NCBI RefSeq assembly: GCF_003086295.3 | Contig: NC_092043.1 | Coordinates: forward strand, 49,070,598 to 49,134,597 | Direction of reading: 5' to 3' | Origin: Arachis hypogaea | Taxonomy: Eukaryota; Streptophyta; Magnoliopsida; Fabales; Fabaceae | Length of the DNA stretch: 64,000 bases | Part shown: positions 46,978 through 59,339 of the stretch, piece by piece | How positions within the stretch are numbered: position 1 is the stretch's first letter | Layout of the letters: every line of letters begins with the position of its first letter | Made by a program: the position numbers and the translations under genes | Notes under the pieces: model-generated | The model's database searches: none | The model's input: the letters and a program-made list of their open reading frames with translations, nothing else | What the model was told of the DNA's origin: nothing

Positions 46978-49900
46978 TCAAGGTGCACTACTAGACATGA
47001 TATCATGAAGGGGAGAAGGAGATGGAATCGGAGTGTTCCTGCAAACTGGGCATGTTGAATTCATTCTAAGCCACTCATCAATGCAATCTGAATGGAAGCA
47101 ATGTTTGCATTCAGGGATGCATCTAATGGTCTCTTTGGAGTTGTACTCTGCCAAGCATATCCAACATGTTCCATTATTGGGTCCTGGCACCCTCTTACTC
47201 TCGCCTATGTTCCATAATAATACAAATATCATTATTTTATTAAATAAAAAATATAAATACCAATATTGCAATATTATTATGCAATCATCTAGTTAGATTC
47301 ATGTATTTAAGATAATTTTTTACATTGAAAATTAGTTATATTTACTTAGGTGGTAGTATATGATTGATTGTTTGTATAAAACTCTCCTACATTGACAATA
47401 TATAAAAACAAAATTTTATTATCTAGCATGATATTGAATATTTATAATGTTCTTAATCAAGCTTTTATAGTATTGTCTTAATTAATAATTATGATATGTT
47501 ATATATAATGAATTGTTCTAAATAATAGATATAATAACAAGAAAGCAAATATTATCACTTTCCCTTTTATAATGTTATTTTCAAGTTCATAAGATGTTAT
47601 ATACATATTTTGTATTGAGTATAATATTTTTCAAGTTTAATTACTTTGTCAGTGGTTATAATTTTATCAAATTTTCAGTTAGGTTTTTATATTTTTTTCT
47701 TTTTAATTGGATCCCTATATGCTAGAATTAATAAAATATTATGTTAAACAACATAAACTTGCTTAATATTTGATTGAATATTCCGTTTTGTTTAACAAAA
47801 TATTTTATTAAAATTTTTGTCATAGTAGGAATTTACTTACAAAATCTAATATGATATATAGATCCAATTGAAAAAGAAAAAAAAATATAAAATCTTAATT
47901 GAAAATTTGGTGAAACTATAAAGATTAGGGGCTGATAAATTAATTAAACCTAATTTTCAAATATACAATCTTAAAAAATGTCTAATGTAATTGTAACATA
48001 GTAGCTAGTAACATATGATCAATACTGAGCAAAATTGAAATATTTATATATGCATTATTATATAGATTCTCACCCAGCACAAGCTTCTCATAAGAGTCAA
48101 TTGTAGTTTCGTCCAAACCCAAAGTAGTGGTAATGGGAGGTTCAGGAGGATGTGGTGTTATTGCTGCTAATTGTAGTGCTCTCCTTGCAGCATTAGCATT
48201 GGAAACTCTGTCTCTGTAGCACACACAGCATGCAAACACAACAGCAAAGATACAAGCTGGTCCAATTATGCATAATGTGATTATTCTGAAGGCTAAAAGT
48301 CCCCTTGATGTACCACCTAATAAAGATTCAAACCAAATAAACATAATACATGAGGAACTATAAATGTAATATTGTAATATAAATGATTTTTTTTTACACT
48401 ATCAACTAAAGTTTAGATAGATACAGTAATGATTATCCTATCAAAATCTATTTAAAAATTAGCTGTTAGTTTAGATAATGATTAGCAGTTATATTTAATA
48501 AAGTACTAAGTATTGTTATATTTTTATTGGAATTATTTCTTAATGCACGGACAAGTAAAATTTTTCGGTCAATCATCTAATCTATTTCATACATTTAGAT
48601 AATTATTAAAGTAATAAATTTAATAATTATTAGTTACTTTTATTAATGTGATAGTACATAATTAACTGATCATGTAAAATTTTTTTTTATATTGACAGTG
48701 TATTCAAATGAAATTATTCTTTTTATTGTATATTCCTATTTTTTAAAATGAAATGAATAAATATCTGAGTATAGTAATGCATTCTCTTTCTGTCATAGGT
48801 TGAGTTACTCTTATATATATGATTCTTATATATATGATTGTATATAATTTTAGAAAGCAATGTGATAGCCTTTCCTAATTATGATCTCACCAATAGAATT
48901 TGGTTATTGTAAAATTTTGGTGGAAACTCAGTTGTAGTCAACTTCATGTGAAGTTAATAACTGAGAACTATTAGATAATTTGACTGATTTAACTAAAATT
49001 TCATCTAACGATTTTCAACTATCAACTTCACATAAAATCGAATGCACCTGAATTTTCACCTAAAATCTTATCATAAGAACGAAGTAACGTAGTTGATAGA
49101 TACAGGCAAGTTTATTATTGTATGCTTAGTAACTTGCAACCAAAATAATAATAATAAAACACACGTAAGCGATAGGCTGGTGGGTTTAATGTTTAAATTA
49201 CTAATCTGACTTTGTTACTTTGCTATTAAAAATTTAGTAATATAGTAGTACTGTGTATGTATACGGATGAATTTGATTGAGAAAACAAATCAACATATTC
49301 ATTAACAGCGATGGTTTGACTTTTTTATTTGAATATGTACGGATGTCACTGTCCCTAGCAATCTAGCATAATTTTTCATTAATTTAATGCCAACATGCAA
49401 ATCAAATCATAAAGTCAACCATTATAAACAAACCAACAAAAAAGAAAACTTCCATTGTTATCGTTAGTGATGGTAAACTATTGACCTAAATTTTTGGAAG
49501 GAGAATTATATAGTAAAAATATAAGTTTATATATATATATTTTATGAAATCAAATAATATTATTAACAAGTTTAATTTCTAAAATAAAATATTTTTTGTA
49601 TCATCAAAAATAGTCAAAAAAAAATTTATGCTCTCTTTTTATATAACTTTCATCTGTATTGTAGAGTGCACTTTTTAAAAACGGTTGTTATTTTTTTAAA
49701 TGAATATTATGATTATTTTTCTTTCTTTTTAAAATTAGAAATGAGACTGAAATTCGCTACATATAGATAAGTATGAGAAAACTATGCTATTTGAATCATA
49801 ATTCGTTGGTATTCCTTCTCTTTTTATTAGGAGTTAAGTTAATTAAATATAAAAATAATTGTAAAAATAATTCTCCTGTGTGTCAGTCCTATGAATATGT

Positions 49901-50651
49901 TATGTGATTCCTACCTAGTTCAGGACAAAGAAATACTTTACTGAGGATGAAGAATGAAGAACAGAAAATCTTTACCTGTATTGTAATCATCGGAGCAACG
50001 AATTCTATCACTGGTATTGTTCTCAAATTGACACAATTTTCCTTGTGATTCACATACTCTGCAATCAGGTTTATTCCATGTTAATTGAAGATCTTGGATG
50101 AGATCATCACCAAGATTCCTCACAAACGTTGTGCTTGAAAATGGAACTGAAAGCCTTCCAATAACTTTGCATGAAACTGGCAATGAATTATTGGCCAAGT
50201 CCCCTGAAGGCACAGCAGATACAAAATATGTTGAATTGCTCAGGCAATCAATGGGAACGGACCGCGGCGCTGCGTTGCGAGAATTGCAGCTTAAGAAAGT
50301 GTAGTTGCGACTCAACATGGCAATGAAGGGGGTACCCGAAAGATTGAGGCTTAGAAGACGTTTTGGAAGGCACTGATCAGGGTCATAGATTTGTATCTGC
50401 TGTGTTAGATAGTTTATGTTGCGTACATAGAATTCTCCAGAGAATGGAAGATCTAGAACTGTTTTGGCGTCATTGGTGCAGATTAATTTGAAACCAGGGT
50501 AACCACAATAAGGACGTTGAAGCTGGTTGCTTTGTAGTTGAAAGGGGAAACGAATGAGCATGCTTTCACACCAAGAAAATTCGCAGTCAGAAGCTAATAT
50601 TAGAGGGTAGATGAAGAGAAGAGAAAGGATTTTCTTGATTAGGATTCCCAT
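46978..50651 (-). CDS. ATL: RING-H2 E3 ubiquitin ligase with GUB_WAK ectodomain (ATL20/21/22 type)
   Basis: Three exons on the minus strand: 50651-49976, 48316-48074 and 47204-46978. Total 1,146 nt, 381 residues, the usual length of the ATL20/ATL21/ATL22 group. A signal peptide (about 1-20, hydrophobic [12 protein letters not shown]) leads to a cysteine-rich, N-glycosylation-rich GUB_WAK galacturonan-binding-type domain ([15 protein letters not shown] near 47-62). A second Cys cluster ([11 protein letters not shown]) lies near 197-207. Exon 2 encodes one transmembrane helix ([20 protein letters not shown]). Exon 3 carries a RING-H2 finger (about 319-361): CWIC, then CKHCFHSDC with the two His, DEWL, and CPVC. 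By family knowledge it would be a membrane-anchored ubiquitin ligase sensing the cell wall or apoplast; substrates are unknown. The start is the only ATG before the signal peptide. Two MITEs sit in its introns. Confidence 0.9.
47635..47950. mobile_element. Inverted-repeat MITE, copy 2, in ATL intron 2
   Basis: Same family as 8,763-9,108: it starts 'gtttaattactttgtcagtg' and ends '...gataaattaattaaac'. It shares the 'tttttgtcat' and 'acaaaatctaatatgatata' interior. It lies between exons 2 and 3 of the ATL gene. Confidence 0.7.
48916..49063. mobile_element. MITE copy of the 'aactcaggtgcagtcaacttca' family in ATL intron 1
   Basis: Its ends 'ttggtggaaactcagttgta' and 'aatgcacctgaattttcacc' are inverted copies, and the interior is like 18,310-18,439. 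Flanking 'taaaatttt' and 'taaaatctt' look like a diverged target duplication of about nine bases. Confidence 0.75.
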
Positions 50652-50998
50652 TTGCTCTCTAACTTGAGGTGAACAAATTAGGGAATAGGAAAAGGACTTT
50701 ATAAGAAGAGAAAGAAAAAGAAACTGTAGTCACAACTCAATTGAATTTTATATAACAAACTTGAAAGTCAAATTATATTTTATATTGGTATTAATAGTGA
50801 CAGAGATATATAGAAGGTAGGAGTATGGCTTAAGGCAGCTATGTGAAGAATTACTAATTCAATGTCAACCTAAGTTAGTAAATTACTTGGAATTACTAAT
50901 TCAAATCCTTCACATGATACCTTTCAACATCTCTTGATTTTCTTGTTTAGAGCAAAGTGGAGCAATTGAAATGGCGGCTACCCGGCCTTTGAGAGTGG
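50652..50998 (-). promoter_or_regulatory. Presumed promoter of the ATL gene
   Basis: This is the stretch upstream of the ATL start codon on the minus strand. It contains A/T-rich TATA-like sequence (for example 'tatataaca' near 50,750), but no specific site can be assigned with confidence. Confidence 0.3.
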
Positions 50999-51144
50999 CA
51001 GGGGCGGAGCTACCTATAAAGAAAGGGGCAATCGTCCCCCTAATTTTAATCTTTTACATGTAAATTATATGTATTTATTTTAATTTTATTTTATTATGTA
51101 AATATTTTTAGTCCCTTCTAATATTTTATCTAACTCCGCTCCTG
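50999..51144. mobile_element. 146-bp hAT-type MITE
   Basis: The left end 'caggggcggagctac' pairs with the right end 'taactccgctcctg' as imperfect terminal inverted repeats starting CAGGGGCGGA, typical of hAT elements. The 8-bp flanks gagagtgg (50991-50998) and gagaatag (51145-51152) match at six positions, as expected of an aged hAT duplication. Confidence 0.75.
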
Positions 51145-51152
51145 GAGAATAG

Positions 51153-51799
51153 TTGTCCCAAACAGAAATCAGATGATATTCTAATAACTCAAAATACAAG
51201 AGTCCGGGATCTGAAGAACCTCATTGCTAATCAATGTCAACTCCCAATGGAGAATTTGATAACGAACTTGCTGTATCTTCTAGATTCAATCCCCAGTACC
51301 AATCCATTGAGGATAATCATCTCCCAAATTTCTAAATGAATTTCTGTGAATTCTCACTGTGTGCGATGGCGGCATATGTAGAAGTGGGAGTTAACAGTAG
51401 CTGTCTTGTCTCATAGTTATGATTTAATATCGCATTAAGAAAGATGATTTGAACATGGTAAGTGTAACGATGATTCTAATGACGCAGCTCGAAAAGAATA
51501 TAATAATAGTGTGAGGTCTTTTTTGAAATTGTTTATCCGGACCATAATTTTTTCGGTCCGATGGCGCCTTGTACGAAGATGGCCGAGTTTGCTCAAATTG
51601 TGAGCATATACCGTCAGAAGGATAACTTCTCGCCAATTTTTTTCGAAATGGATTCAATTCGGCGTGTTATGCAGCATTGTGAGTGAAATATTGGTGTACT
51701 TTTTATATATAGATATAGAGTTAATTTTTTTGAGAACAAATTACATAAATAAATCAAATTGATTTAAAATTTATGCAATTGCAACTTTTTAAAAAAGGT
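51153..51799. other. Intergenic DNA, no gene seen
   Basis: There is no supported coding sequence. A minus-strand open frame (51,424-51,657) has no recognisable domain or splice context. Confidence 0.35.
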
Positions 51800-52830
51800 T
51801 TGTGGCATGGGAAGAGGTTTGCGACATGGGGATTCATTGTCTTCATTTCTATTTGTTCTTGTTGCTGACGTTCTGCATATGATGTTCAGGGAGGCGGTGA
51901 GAAATGGGCGAATCTCACTGTTATTGGTAGGTAGAGATCACGTTGAGCTGTCACATCTTTAGTTTGCGGATGATACTGTCCTGTTCTGTCTTCCGGAGGA
52001 AGAAACCATAAAAAATTACAGGAAAATCCTGCGTTGCTTTGAGCTCATGTCAGGGCTGACTATTAACTTTAATAAGTCTAGCCTGATTCTTGTTAATTGT
52101 GATGTTCAGTGAATACACCGTATGTCTAGAGTGCTGGGCTGGAAGGTGGCCTCCCTTCCGGTAAAATATTTGGGGATCCAACTAGGAGCGAACCTGAGGT
52201 TGGTGAAGACTTGGAAGCCCGTTATAGAAAAAGTGGAGCAGAAGCTGAGCATTTGGAACTTGGAAGGCCAATATTCTAAATAAAGTTGGCAAGCTGGTGC
52301 TTATTAAATCTGTTTTGAATAGCCTACCAGTTTATTATTTGAGTTTGTATAAAATGTCAAAGGCTGTTGTAGAGAAACTGATTTTCCTACAGAGAAGGTT
52401 CCTATGGAGTAAGGAAGATGGTAGGTTTGGTATGGCAATGGTTAGGTGGGAGGTGGTGCAGGCCCCCCAAAAGCTAGGGGGGCTAGGTGTCGGGGATGCC
52501 ATGGTGCGTAACACAGCCCTTCTCTTTAAGTGGTGGTGGCGGTTTTCGAAGGAGGATTGCCCCTTATGGAAGAAGGTGGTATGCTCTTGTAACAACCTCA
52601 ACCCCAATGTGATGTTGTCATCCTAGGTGTTACCTACCCGGGGGCCATGGAAGGATATCTGTCAACTACAGTTCAAGGATCAACACTAAAACAGAAGATG
52701 ATCAATGGGCTGTCTATGGAGATTGGCGATGAGAGAGGAACTCGGTTCTGGGAAGATGTATGGTTGCGTGGTGGGACCCTGAAAGATCATTTTCCAAGAC
52801 ACTTCTCAATTTCAAACTGAAGGATTACCA
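51800..52830 (+). pseudogene. LINE reverse transcriptase relic, sense orientation
   Basis: Interrupted frames read RGLRHGDSLSSFLFVLVADV (the GxRQGDPLS box), then FADDTVLFCLPEEE (catalytic box), KYLGIQLGANLR (thumb) and KVGKLVLIKSVLNSLPVYYL. RFLWSKEDG and QKLGGLGV follow, ending with a WxxMWL-like segment near 52,760. The order matches the C-terminal half of a plant L1-type reverse transcriptase. Stops and frameshifts (for example just before FADD, at 51,960) inactivate it. The 5' half and the tail are missing. Confidence 0.75.
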
Positions 52831-55800
52831 TGTGTTCATAACACGCAGCGGAAGAAAAGAAAGTAATCCTTAAAGATCTATTTTGTACTTAAACTTTATT
52901 CCAATAATATTATATATAATAGATCAGATCTAGATACCTTTAGACGCTTTAGTAAAAATCACTTTCTCCTTCGATGGTACGAAGGCGCTATGCGTATCCA
53001 TACCGAGACCAACCTTTGCTGTCAACTCCTTGACCAATGGACATCTGATCTAAATTGAGAAACCTCTTGCAACTCTTTGCACGCCATAAAGGGCTTGTTT
53101 GGGTGAGCTTCTAAGAAAAGATCTTTTTTCGAGTTATCTTTTTTTAAAAGATCTTATAGAGAAGTAAAAGTAATTTTATGTTTGGATATCTCATGTAAAA
53201 AGGTCTTTTTATCTATCAATTATGTTTGGGTATAACAATATAAAAGTACTTTTTTGTTTATTTATTACATGAAAAACATCTTTTTTTTAAGGAAAAAAGA
53301 TCTTTTAAAAAAAGATGTAAATTACAGCTTCTCAAAAAAGATCTTTTTTTTATTTTACTAGTGCTTTTACTTTTACTACTAGAAATTTGCCAAACACGTT
53401 AAAAAATAAAAAAAGATCTTTTTTCATTGAAAAAAGATCTTTTTTTAACAAAATAATGGCGCCCAAACATGCACAAAATTATTCTCCAAGAATTAAGCTC
53501 ATATACACTTATCTGTGTAGAGGTAAAGGAATAAAACTCTTGTTATTCTCTCTCCGTCACTTTCCTCTATTCTTGGCATACATATATATAGTATGAGATT
53601 TGTTACTGATTTTAAATTTGATTCTCAATTCAAATTTAAATCATATCTTGAAATTCCAAATTTGAATCCTTCAATTTTTATGAATCATATCATAACAATT
53701 TAAAACATAATCGATTTGGATCTCATCCAAAATTATAATTCAAATTTAGAAATAAAATAACTAATTATTCTCAAATCTCATTTATTATTCTCAATTATCA
53801 TATTATTATTATATTCTTGGTGCTAGCAAAGAATATAATAATATTCCATTTGAATTAATATAGTTATTTATTTGATCAAATCAAAATAATAATTAAATAA
53901 TTCTATAGCAAAGATTAGAACACTCGTTAGTGTGTGACCCCATAGGTTCAAAACTAAGCGGGTAGTAAATTAGTCATACTAAATCTACTAATTAAGGTTG
54001 GCGTCTAGCAACACTCCTCAACGACCCGATAGTATGAAGTAATATATTTTTACTAAGAACCTTAGAAGAACAAAGTATAATTCCTTCCATCTTTTTAGCT
54101 CTCAGTTGACCTTTAGATTATGGTTTAATTGTCAAACTCTAACTTGTTACCATTATTATAATGAACTGTAAATGACCTAAGAAACTCATTTCTTCATTCA
54201 TTCAATCCCCTTGGCCAAGGTTTTATTCATCTCAGTCATTATAATCAGAGCTCAAACTCTTTACCGAGAGTTGACGGATTCTTTATTGACTAATCATTAA
54301 TTCTACAAGTATTTAAATCATACCCAATATCCATTCAACTAGCACCCTAGGGTATTAGGTGTCCGGAATCAAAGTATAATAAATACATTGTTAATTACTA
54401 TGACAGTCGCAGGTCAAAGGAAACTCTATTACTATGTTCATCTTGAGAATATCATATTGACAAATATACGGTAATTATAACCATTAGGAATTCTCAAAGT
54501 GAGTCAGTTCAATGGTCATATCTCTATATGCACCATCTATATATATAATTTAATAAATGAGATCTATTAATCTTCATCCAATGAAGACCATTATATATAT
54601 ATTGATCTTTCCGGATTATTAATGTCATTTTTAATAATCCTATGACCAAGAACAATTTAGATTAAATTATAAAATATTTATCTCTCAATATTATGATCAC
54701 TATCACAATGATAAATCTCTAAATTTAATCAAGGACCTTATTATATTAACATTTTAATATAATAACAATAACAAATTATTTGACACGTGATTGATTGGAT
54801 TGTGGTCATACTACTTATTTCCAACAATCTCCCACTTGCACGAGAGCCAATCATGATAGATTGGATCTTGGGCATACTATTATCACAACAATCTCCCACT
54901 TGCACTAGAGCCAATCAATCATGTGTATAATTTTTCAATGCACATTTGTGTTTATCAAAACTCTTTTGACCTTAAACACCTTTGCTCTTGAACATGTATG
55001 CTTGACCTTTTGTAAAATACACTTAGTGCATATATAATAAATATCACGTTTTCTCAAAACATGAAATCTTCCACTACAATAGTGCATAATTTTATTTTAA
55101 GGACAATCCTTATTGAATATGATTATAAAAAATTTTAAGTAACCATTAGATCTATCTTTATAGAATTGTATCATTATACAAATAGGCTACTTTTTCGAAA
55201 AGTTAGTTTGACGATCAAACCTTTTATACTTTCAGGAGAAAGTATATCCTCTATTGAGTGGTATACAATTCTAATAAAAGTAATTGTACCCCCACTCTTT
55301 CTTTAAGATGGAATTCCTTTTCTAAAAAAGAGTTTAACATCTTATCACAGACACTTTGTCATAAGAAGAGTGATAAAAATAATCTCATTATTTATTTAGG
55401 GTAACCAATAAATCTCATTTATTGGAACTAATATCAATTCTATTGTTGTGCAATCTCATATGGGTAAAAAAATGATTTAGTGAGAAATTTGTTAATTTAG
55501 CCACATTTCTAAAATATAGTCTAAATATTTAACAAATAGTGATATTCAACTAAATCAAATTTCATGTTCCTTAAACATGATGGAGTACATAGAGAACTAG
55601 TATTTATGTATGGAGAGAATCTCATTCTCTATTTAATAGAATATCAATTAGATATTAAAGATTTTACTTTAAAACTCTTATAATAAAAATACTCAATATT
55701 TTTATTATTGGTCAAACCAACCCTTAAGAGCAATTTTGATTCGCATCTTCAATACTCATGTTGAATTTTTCTAAAAAGATCACAAACCTTAATCATATTA

Positions 55801-56600
55801 AGAAAAATTTTGTTTGTAACAAAATAAATCTCAAAAAATGGTTGCAAAAAACAATTCTCGCTAAAGCTATTTGTCTAATGGCATTCCAACTTCTAAAGTT
55901 GTTTAATTCAAAATATTTTGCCCAATACTCTCACTAGTTTAAATAAAATCTTTGATAGTCATACTATCTTACTTTGGGTACCATACATCTTTTCAAGATG
56001 TTCAGTAATAAATAGTGGGTATATGCTTTTGAAATTAGAATTCATGGTTGTCAAAACAACTCATATTATAGTAAAATAATATTTTAGATACTTCACAAGT
56101 ACTTACTATTCCATCACTAATTTTATTGGACAATATTATTTCAATAGAATTATCATGTCCATGATAATCCTTTTATACATAAGAACAATTCTCAATATAT
56201 AGCCAATTTATTACTTTCAAGTATGCCATACGAAAAATAGACATATTTAAAAATTTAAAATATGAAAGTAAATCAAGAAATCTATATTTTTCTTTGATAG
56301 TAGATCAATATTTTTTTTACTCTCTTTTATTTGGGATTTGCAACTTGATGAATGCATGACTAATGATGGGTGAATGGGCTCAAGATTAGCTGAAATGCTA
56401 AGTTTGGTGTGGCCTCTCACCCACTTAATCTAGGCTTACAAACAACTAATAAATTGATTCTGAAAAGTAAGCCAGAGATTAAGTTTGGTGTGGGGGCACC
56501 ACCAATGATCACATAGTACCCAATTCACCCAAGTTGACAGCACTTAATACTGTGGACAAGAATGAACGTGAGTTAATGGATTCAGAGGAGTTGGGATCAA
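52831..56600. other. Non-coding repeat DNA, probably LTR-retrotransposon-derived
   Basis: There is no protein-coding frame over nearly 3.8 kb. The twice-repeated phrase 'acaatctcccacttgcac.agagccaatcatg' (about 54,830 and 54,888) and long AT-rich unique-looking sequence are typical of internal or LTR parts of large non-coding retroelements. An element nested at 53,091-53,473 supports an old insertion. The boundaries, and whether 56,330-56,600 ('aagtttggtgtgg' phrases) is a different element, are unclear. Confidence 0.35.
53091..53473. mobile_element. About 380-bp MITE-like element
   Basis: The left end 'gcttgtttgggtg' pairs with the right end 'cgcccaaacatgc' with two mismatches. The interior is built from repeated 'aaaagatcttttttt' palindromes. 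I could not define a target duplication. Confidence 0.6.
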
Positions 56601-56718
56601 AAGAAAATGAAAGACCGTGTTTGCACTCCATGAGAAACGTTCCCAATGACAAATTCTTCGGGATAGTTCTTCAAGAACCTCCATTCACGAGGTCTGGTGG
56701 ATTTGGTGGCAGATTCAG

Positions 56719-57891
56719 TCACCAAAGAATTTTGGGTGCTGCTGTTTCCAGGATTTCCTTCACATTCATGAGACAAATGGAATTGTCTCTCGAATTTTCA
56801 GCAGTTGCAGTTTCTGGTTCAGTTTGACCAGAATTTTCTTTTTCATGATTTTGAGTGATTTCATCTTCCTTTTGAGCTTGATTTCCTGCATCACAATCTT
56901 CCAAAAAACTTTGCACCAAGTTAGTATCACAAAATGTAACATGTATAGACTCCTCAATAATCCTAGCATCTTGATGATAAACCCTATATGCTTTACTAGT
57001 TGTGGAATATCCTACAAACAAACACTCATAAGCCTTTGGATCAAATTTTTCCAGATTTTCTTTGTTATTTAAAACAAAACATTTGTATCCAAAGATGTGC
57101 AAGTAATCTAAGTTTGGCGGGTAGCCTTTCCAAAGTTCATAAGGGGTTTTCTTCAAAAATTTCTTTATGATTGTTCTATTTAAAATGTGGCAAGCTGTGT
57201 TAACCGCTTCAGCCCAGAGGAATTTTGGAACATTACTCTCACAAAACATAGCTCTTGTCATCTCTTGTATGCTTCTATTTCTTCTTTCCACAACACCATT
57301 TTGTTGTGGTGTTCTCGGACAAGAGAAGTTGTGAGATATTCCAAATTCCTCACAAAAGGATTCAAACAAATTATTTTCAAATTCAGTTCCATGATCACTT
57401 CTTATAGAAGAGATTTTCAAATCCTTTTCATTTTGAATTTTCTTGCAAAAAGGTTCAAAAACCGAAAAGGCTTCATTTTTGTGTGCAAGAAATAAAACCC
57501 AACCAAACCTAGTATAGTCATCCACAATCACTAAACCATAATGTTTACCACCTAGGTTTTGAGTTCTTGTTGGACCAAATAAATCAATGTGTAGCAACTC
57601 AAGTGGTCTTTTAGTAGAGATGTCTTCCTTTGGTTTAAAAGAACTTTTTGTTCGTTTTCCCATTTGGCAAGCATCACAAGTGATGTCTTTGTCAAACTTT
57701 ATCAAAGGAAGACCTCTTACTAATTCTTTCTTTACAAGTTTGTTTATTTGAAAACATACTTGCACGCCCAATCTCTTGTGCCATAACCACTTTTCAGATT
57801 CTTTAGAGTGAAGACAAGCTACATTTTGATCATTTAGTTCATCAAGAGTAAGTCCATACATATTATTGAAACGCTTGGCAACAAACATCAC
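56719..57891 (-). pseudogene. Copia integrase fragment
   Basis: A 390-residue open frame. The GAG-pre-integrase zinc-binding segment (KWLWHKRLG, then CDACQMGKRTKSSF) precedes the integrase core with its catalytic acids: LLHIDLFGPT, IRSDHGTEFENN and PQQNGVVERRNRSIQE. The GKY/WKG-type C-terminal segment (PYELWKGYPPNLDYLHIFG, then CLFVGYSTTSKAYRV) is present. It runs into the region before reverse transcriptase, and a frameshifted continuation (RPREWRFLKNYPEEFVIGN) reaches about 56,620 before homology stops. The polyprotein is thus cut off just upstream of reverse transcriptase. Confidence 0.85.
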
Positions 57892-57918
57892 TTTATTTGT
57901 CTTTTCATTAATAACACA

Positions 57919-58227
57919 TCATTCAAGCCTGTTGAAAACAACTAAATATCCTAAATCACACAGCTGACTTATACTCAAAAGATTGTGCTTCAAACCACAT
58001 ACCAAAAGTACATCATCAATGAAAGTAGATTGTTCATTACCTACTTTTCCAACAGCAATGATTTTACCTTTACCATCATCTCCAAAGGTCACAAAACCTC
58101 CATCATACTTATTTAGTTTGATGAAGTAAGTTGACCTTCCAGTCATGTGCCTTGAACATCCACTATCCATGTACCACATGTCCTTTTTATTCTTAGATGC
58201 TAGGCAAATCTGCATGAAGAGTTTCAA
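57919..58227 (-). pseudogene. Copia aspartic protease fragment
   Basis: It contains WYMDSGCSRHMTG, the catalytic DSG box of copia protease, then FGDDGKGKIIAVGKVG and LLVCGLKHNLLSISQLCDLG. All are typical of the protease-to-integrase region. It is separated from the integrase frame by a stop at about 57,920. Confidence 0.8.
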
Positions 58228-59324
58228 GTAACCTTAGGTATCCAAATTAATTTGGATCCTTTGAAGTTAATCCATCTTGGTTGCCCAAGTACATTGAAAT
58301 CACAAACAACATTATAAACTTTGTTTCCTACAACTCTCTTTTTAATGAAGCATTGTGCATATGAATGAACAAATTTCTTACAATTAACACAATGATTTTC
58401 TGATGTGTGTTGCTGAAACTGAGGTGAGTTATATTGCTTGAAATGATTAAAGTGTTGAAATTTTCTGGTTTTTGGAGGAGATGCATTTCTTTTGACAAAT
58501 TGATTTTTATTAAAGTTATTCCTCTTTGCAAAAGCATTTTCACCAGAGTTTCTTTGAACATTTTTACCTTTCGAATATGAGGTTTTGTTGTAAAATGGTG
58601 GTTTCTTGAAAACAGCCTCATTTTTCGAAATGTAACCCAAACCTGGCCGGTTTGAGCTCGGTTCAGTTCTTGGTGAAGGCTCAGTTTCACTTGTGTATAC
58701 TTCATCAAATTTTTCTTCAAATATTGGATCATTTTCAATACCAGATTTGTTTGATATGGTTTTGGTATTTGATGAAGAAGCCACAAACTTTATAGAGGAA
58801 ATATTAGAAATTGCATCTTCGTTGGCTATGTAGCCTAAACTAGATTTTTCAAACAATGGTCTTTGACTTGCAAGTAATTTCTTCAAGTTACTAGAGTCTT
58901 GAGCAAATTTTGCTAAGTCACCATTCATCCTTTTAATCATATCATTTAATCTTTCATTTTCAGCAATTAACTCATGAGAAGGATCCACAATGTGCTTTCC
59001 TTTTAATTTTTCAAGTTCAGATTTTAGAAATATGTTTTCTTCAATGATGTCCAAAGCACATTCAATTTCTTTCACTTTTTCTTTTAAAAAATCATTTTCA
59101 GCTCTTAATACATCTCTTTCAGATCTGCATTCATTGTATTTGTCAAGCAGTTTTGATGTGTTTAAAGTGAGATCATCAATAATAGCATGCAAGTCCTCAA
59201 TGGTCAAATCATAATAGTTTACCTCATCAAGATTGTTGTTTCTAGCCATGAAGCAGTCTTTGTCATCTCCTTCAGATTCTTCTTCTTCATTTGAGTCATT
59301 CTCAAGATCCTCCCAAGCTGCCAT
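58224..59324 (-). pseudogene. Copia gag C-terminal region with zinc knuckle
   Basis: A coiled-coil-rich segment (Leu/Glu/Lys-rich, about residues 30-170) is followed by an Asn/Lys/Phe-rich basic stretch. A CX2CX4HX4C knuckle (CVNCKKFVHSYAQC) sits near residue 315. This extra region between gag and protease is typical of SIRE-type copia elements. It is out of frame with the preceding gag exon. Confidence 0.75.
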
Positions 59325-59339
59325 GAGTACTCTCTTTCT

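Noticed and set aside
51424..51657. 77-codon minus-strand frame
   Set aside because: No domain, no splice context and no neighbouring exons; within chance expectation.
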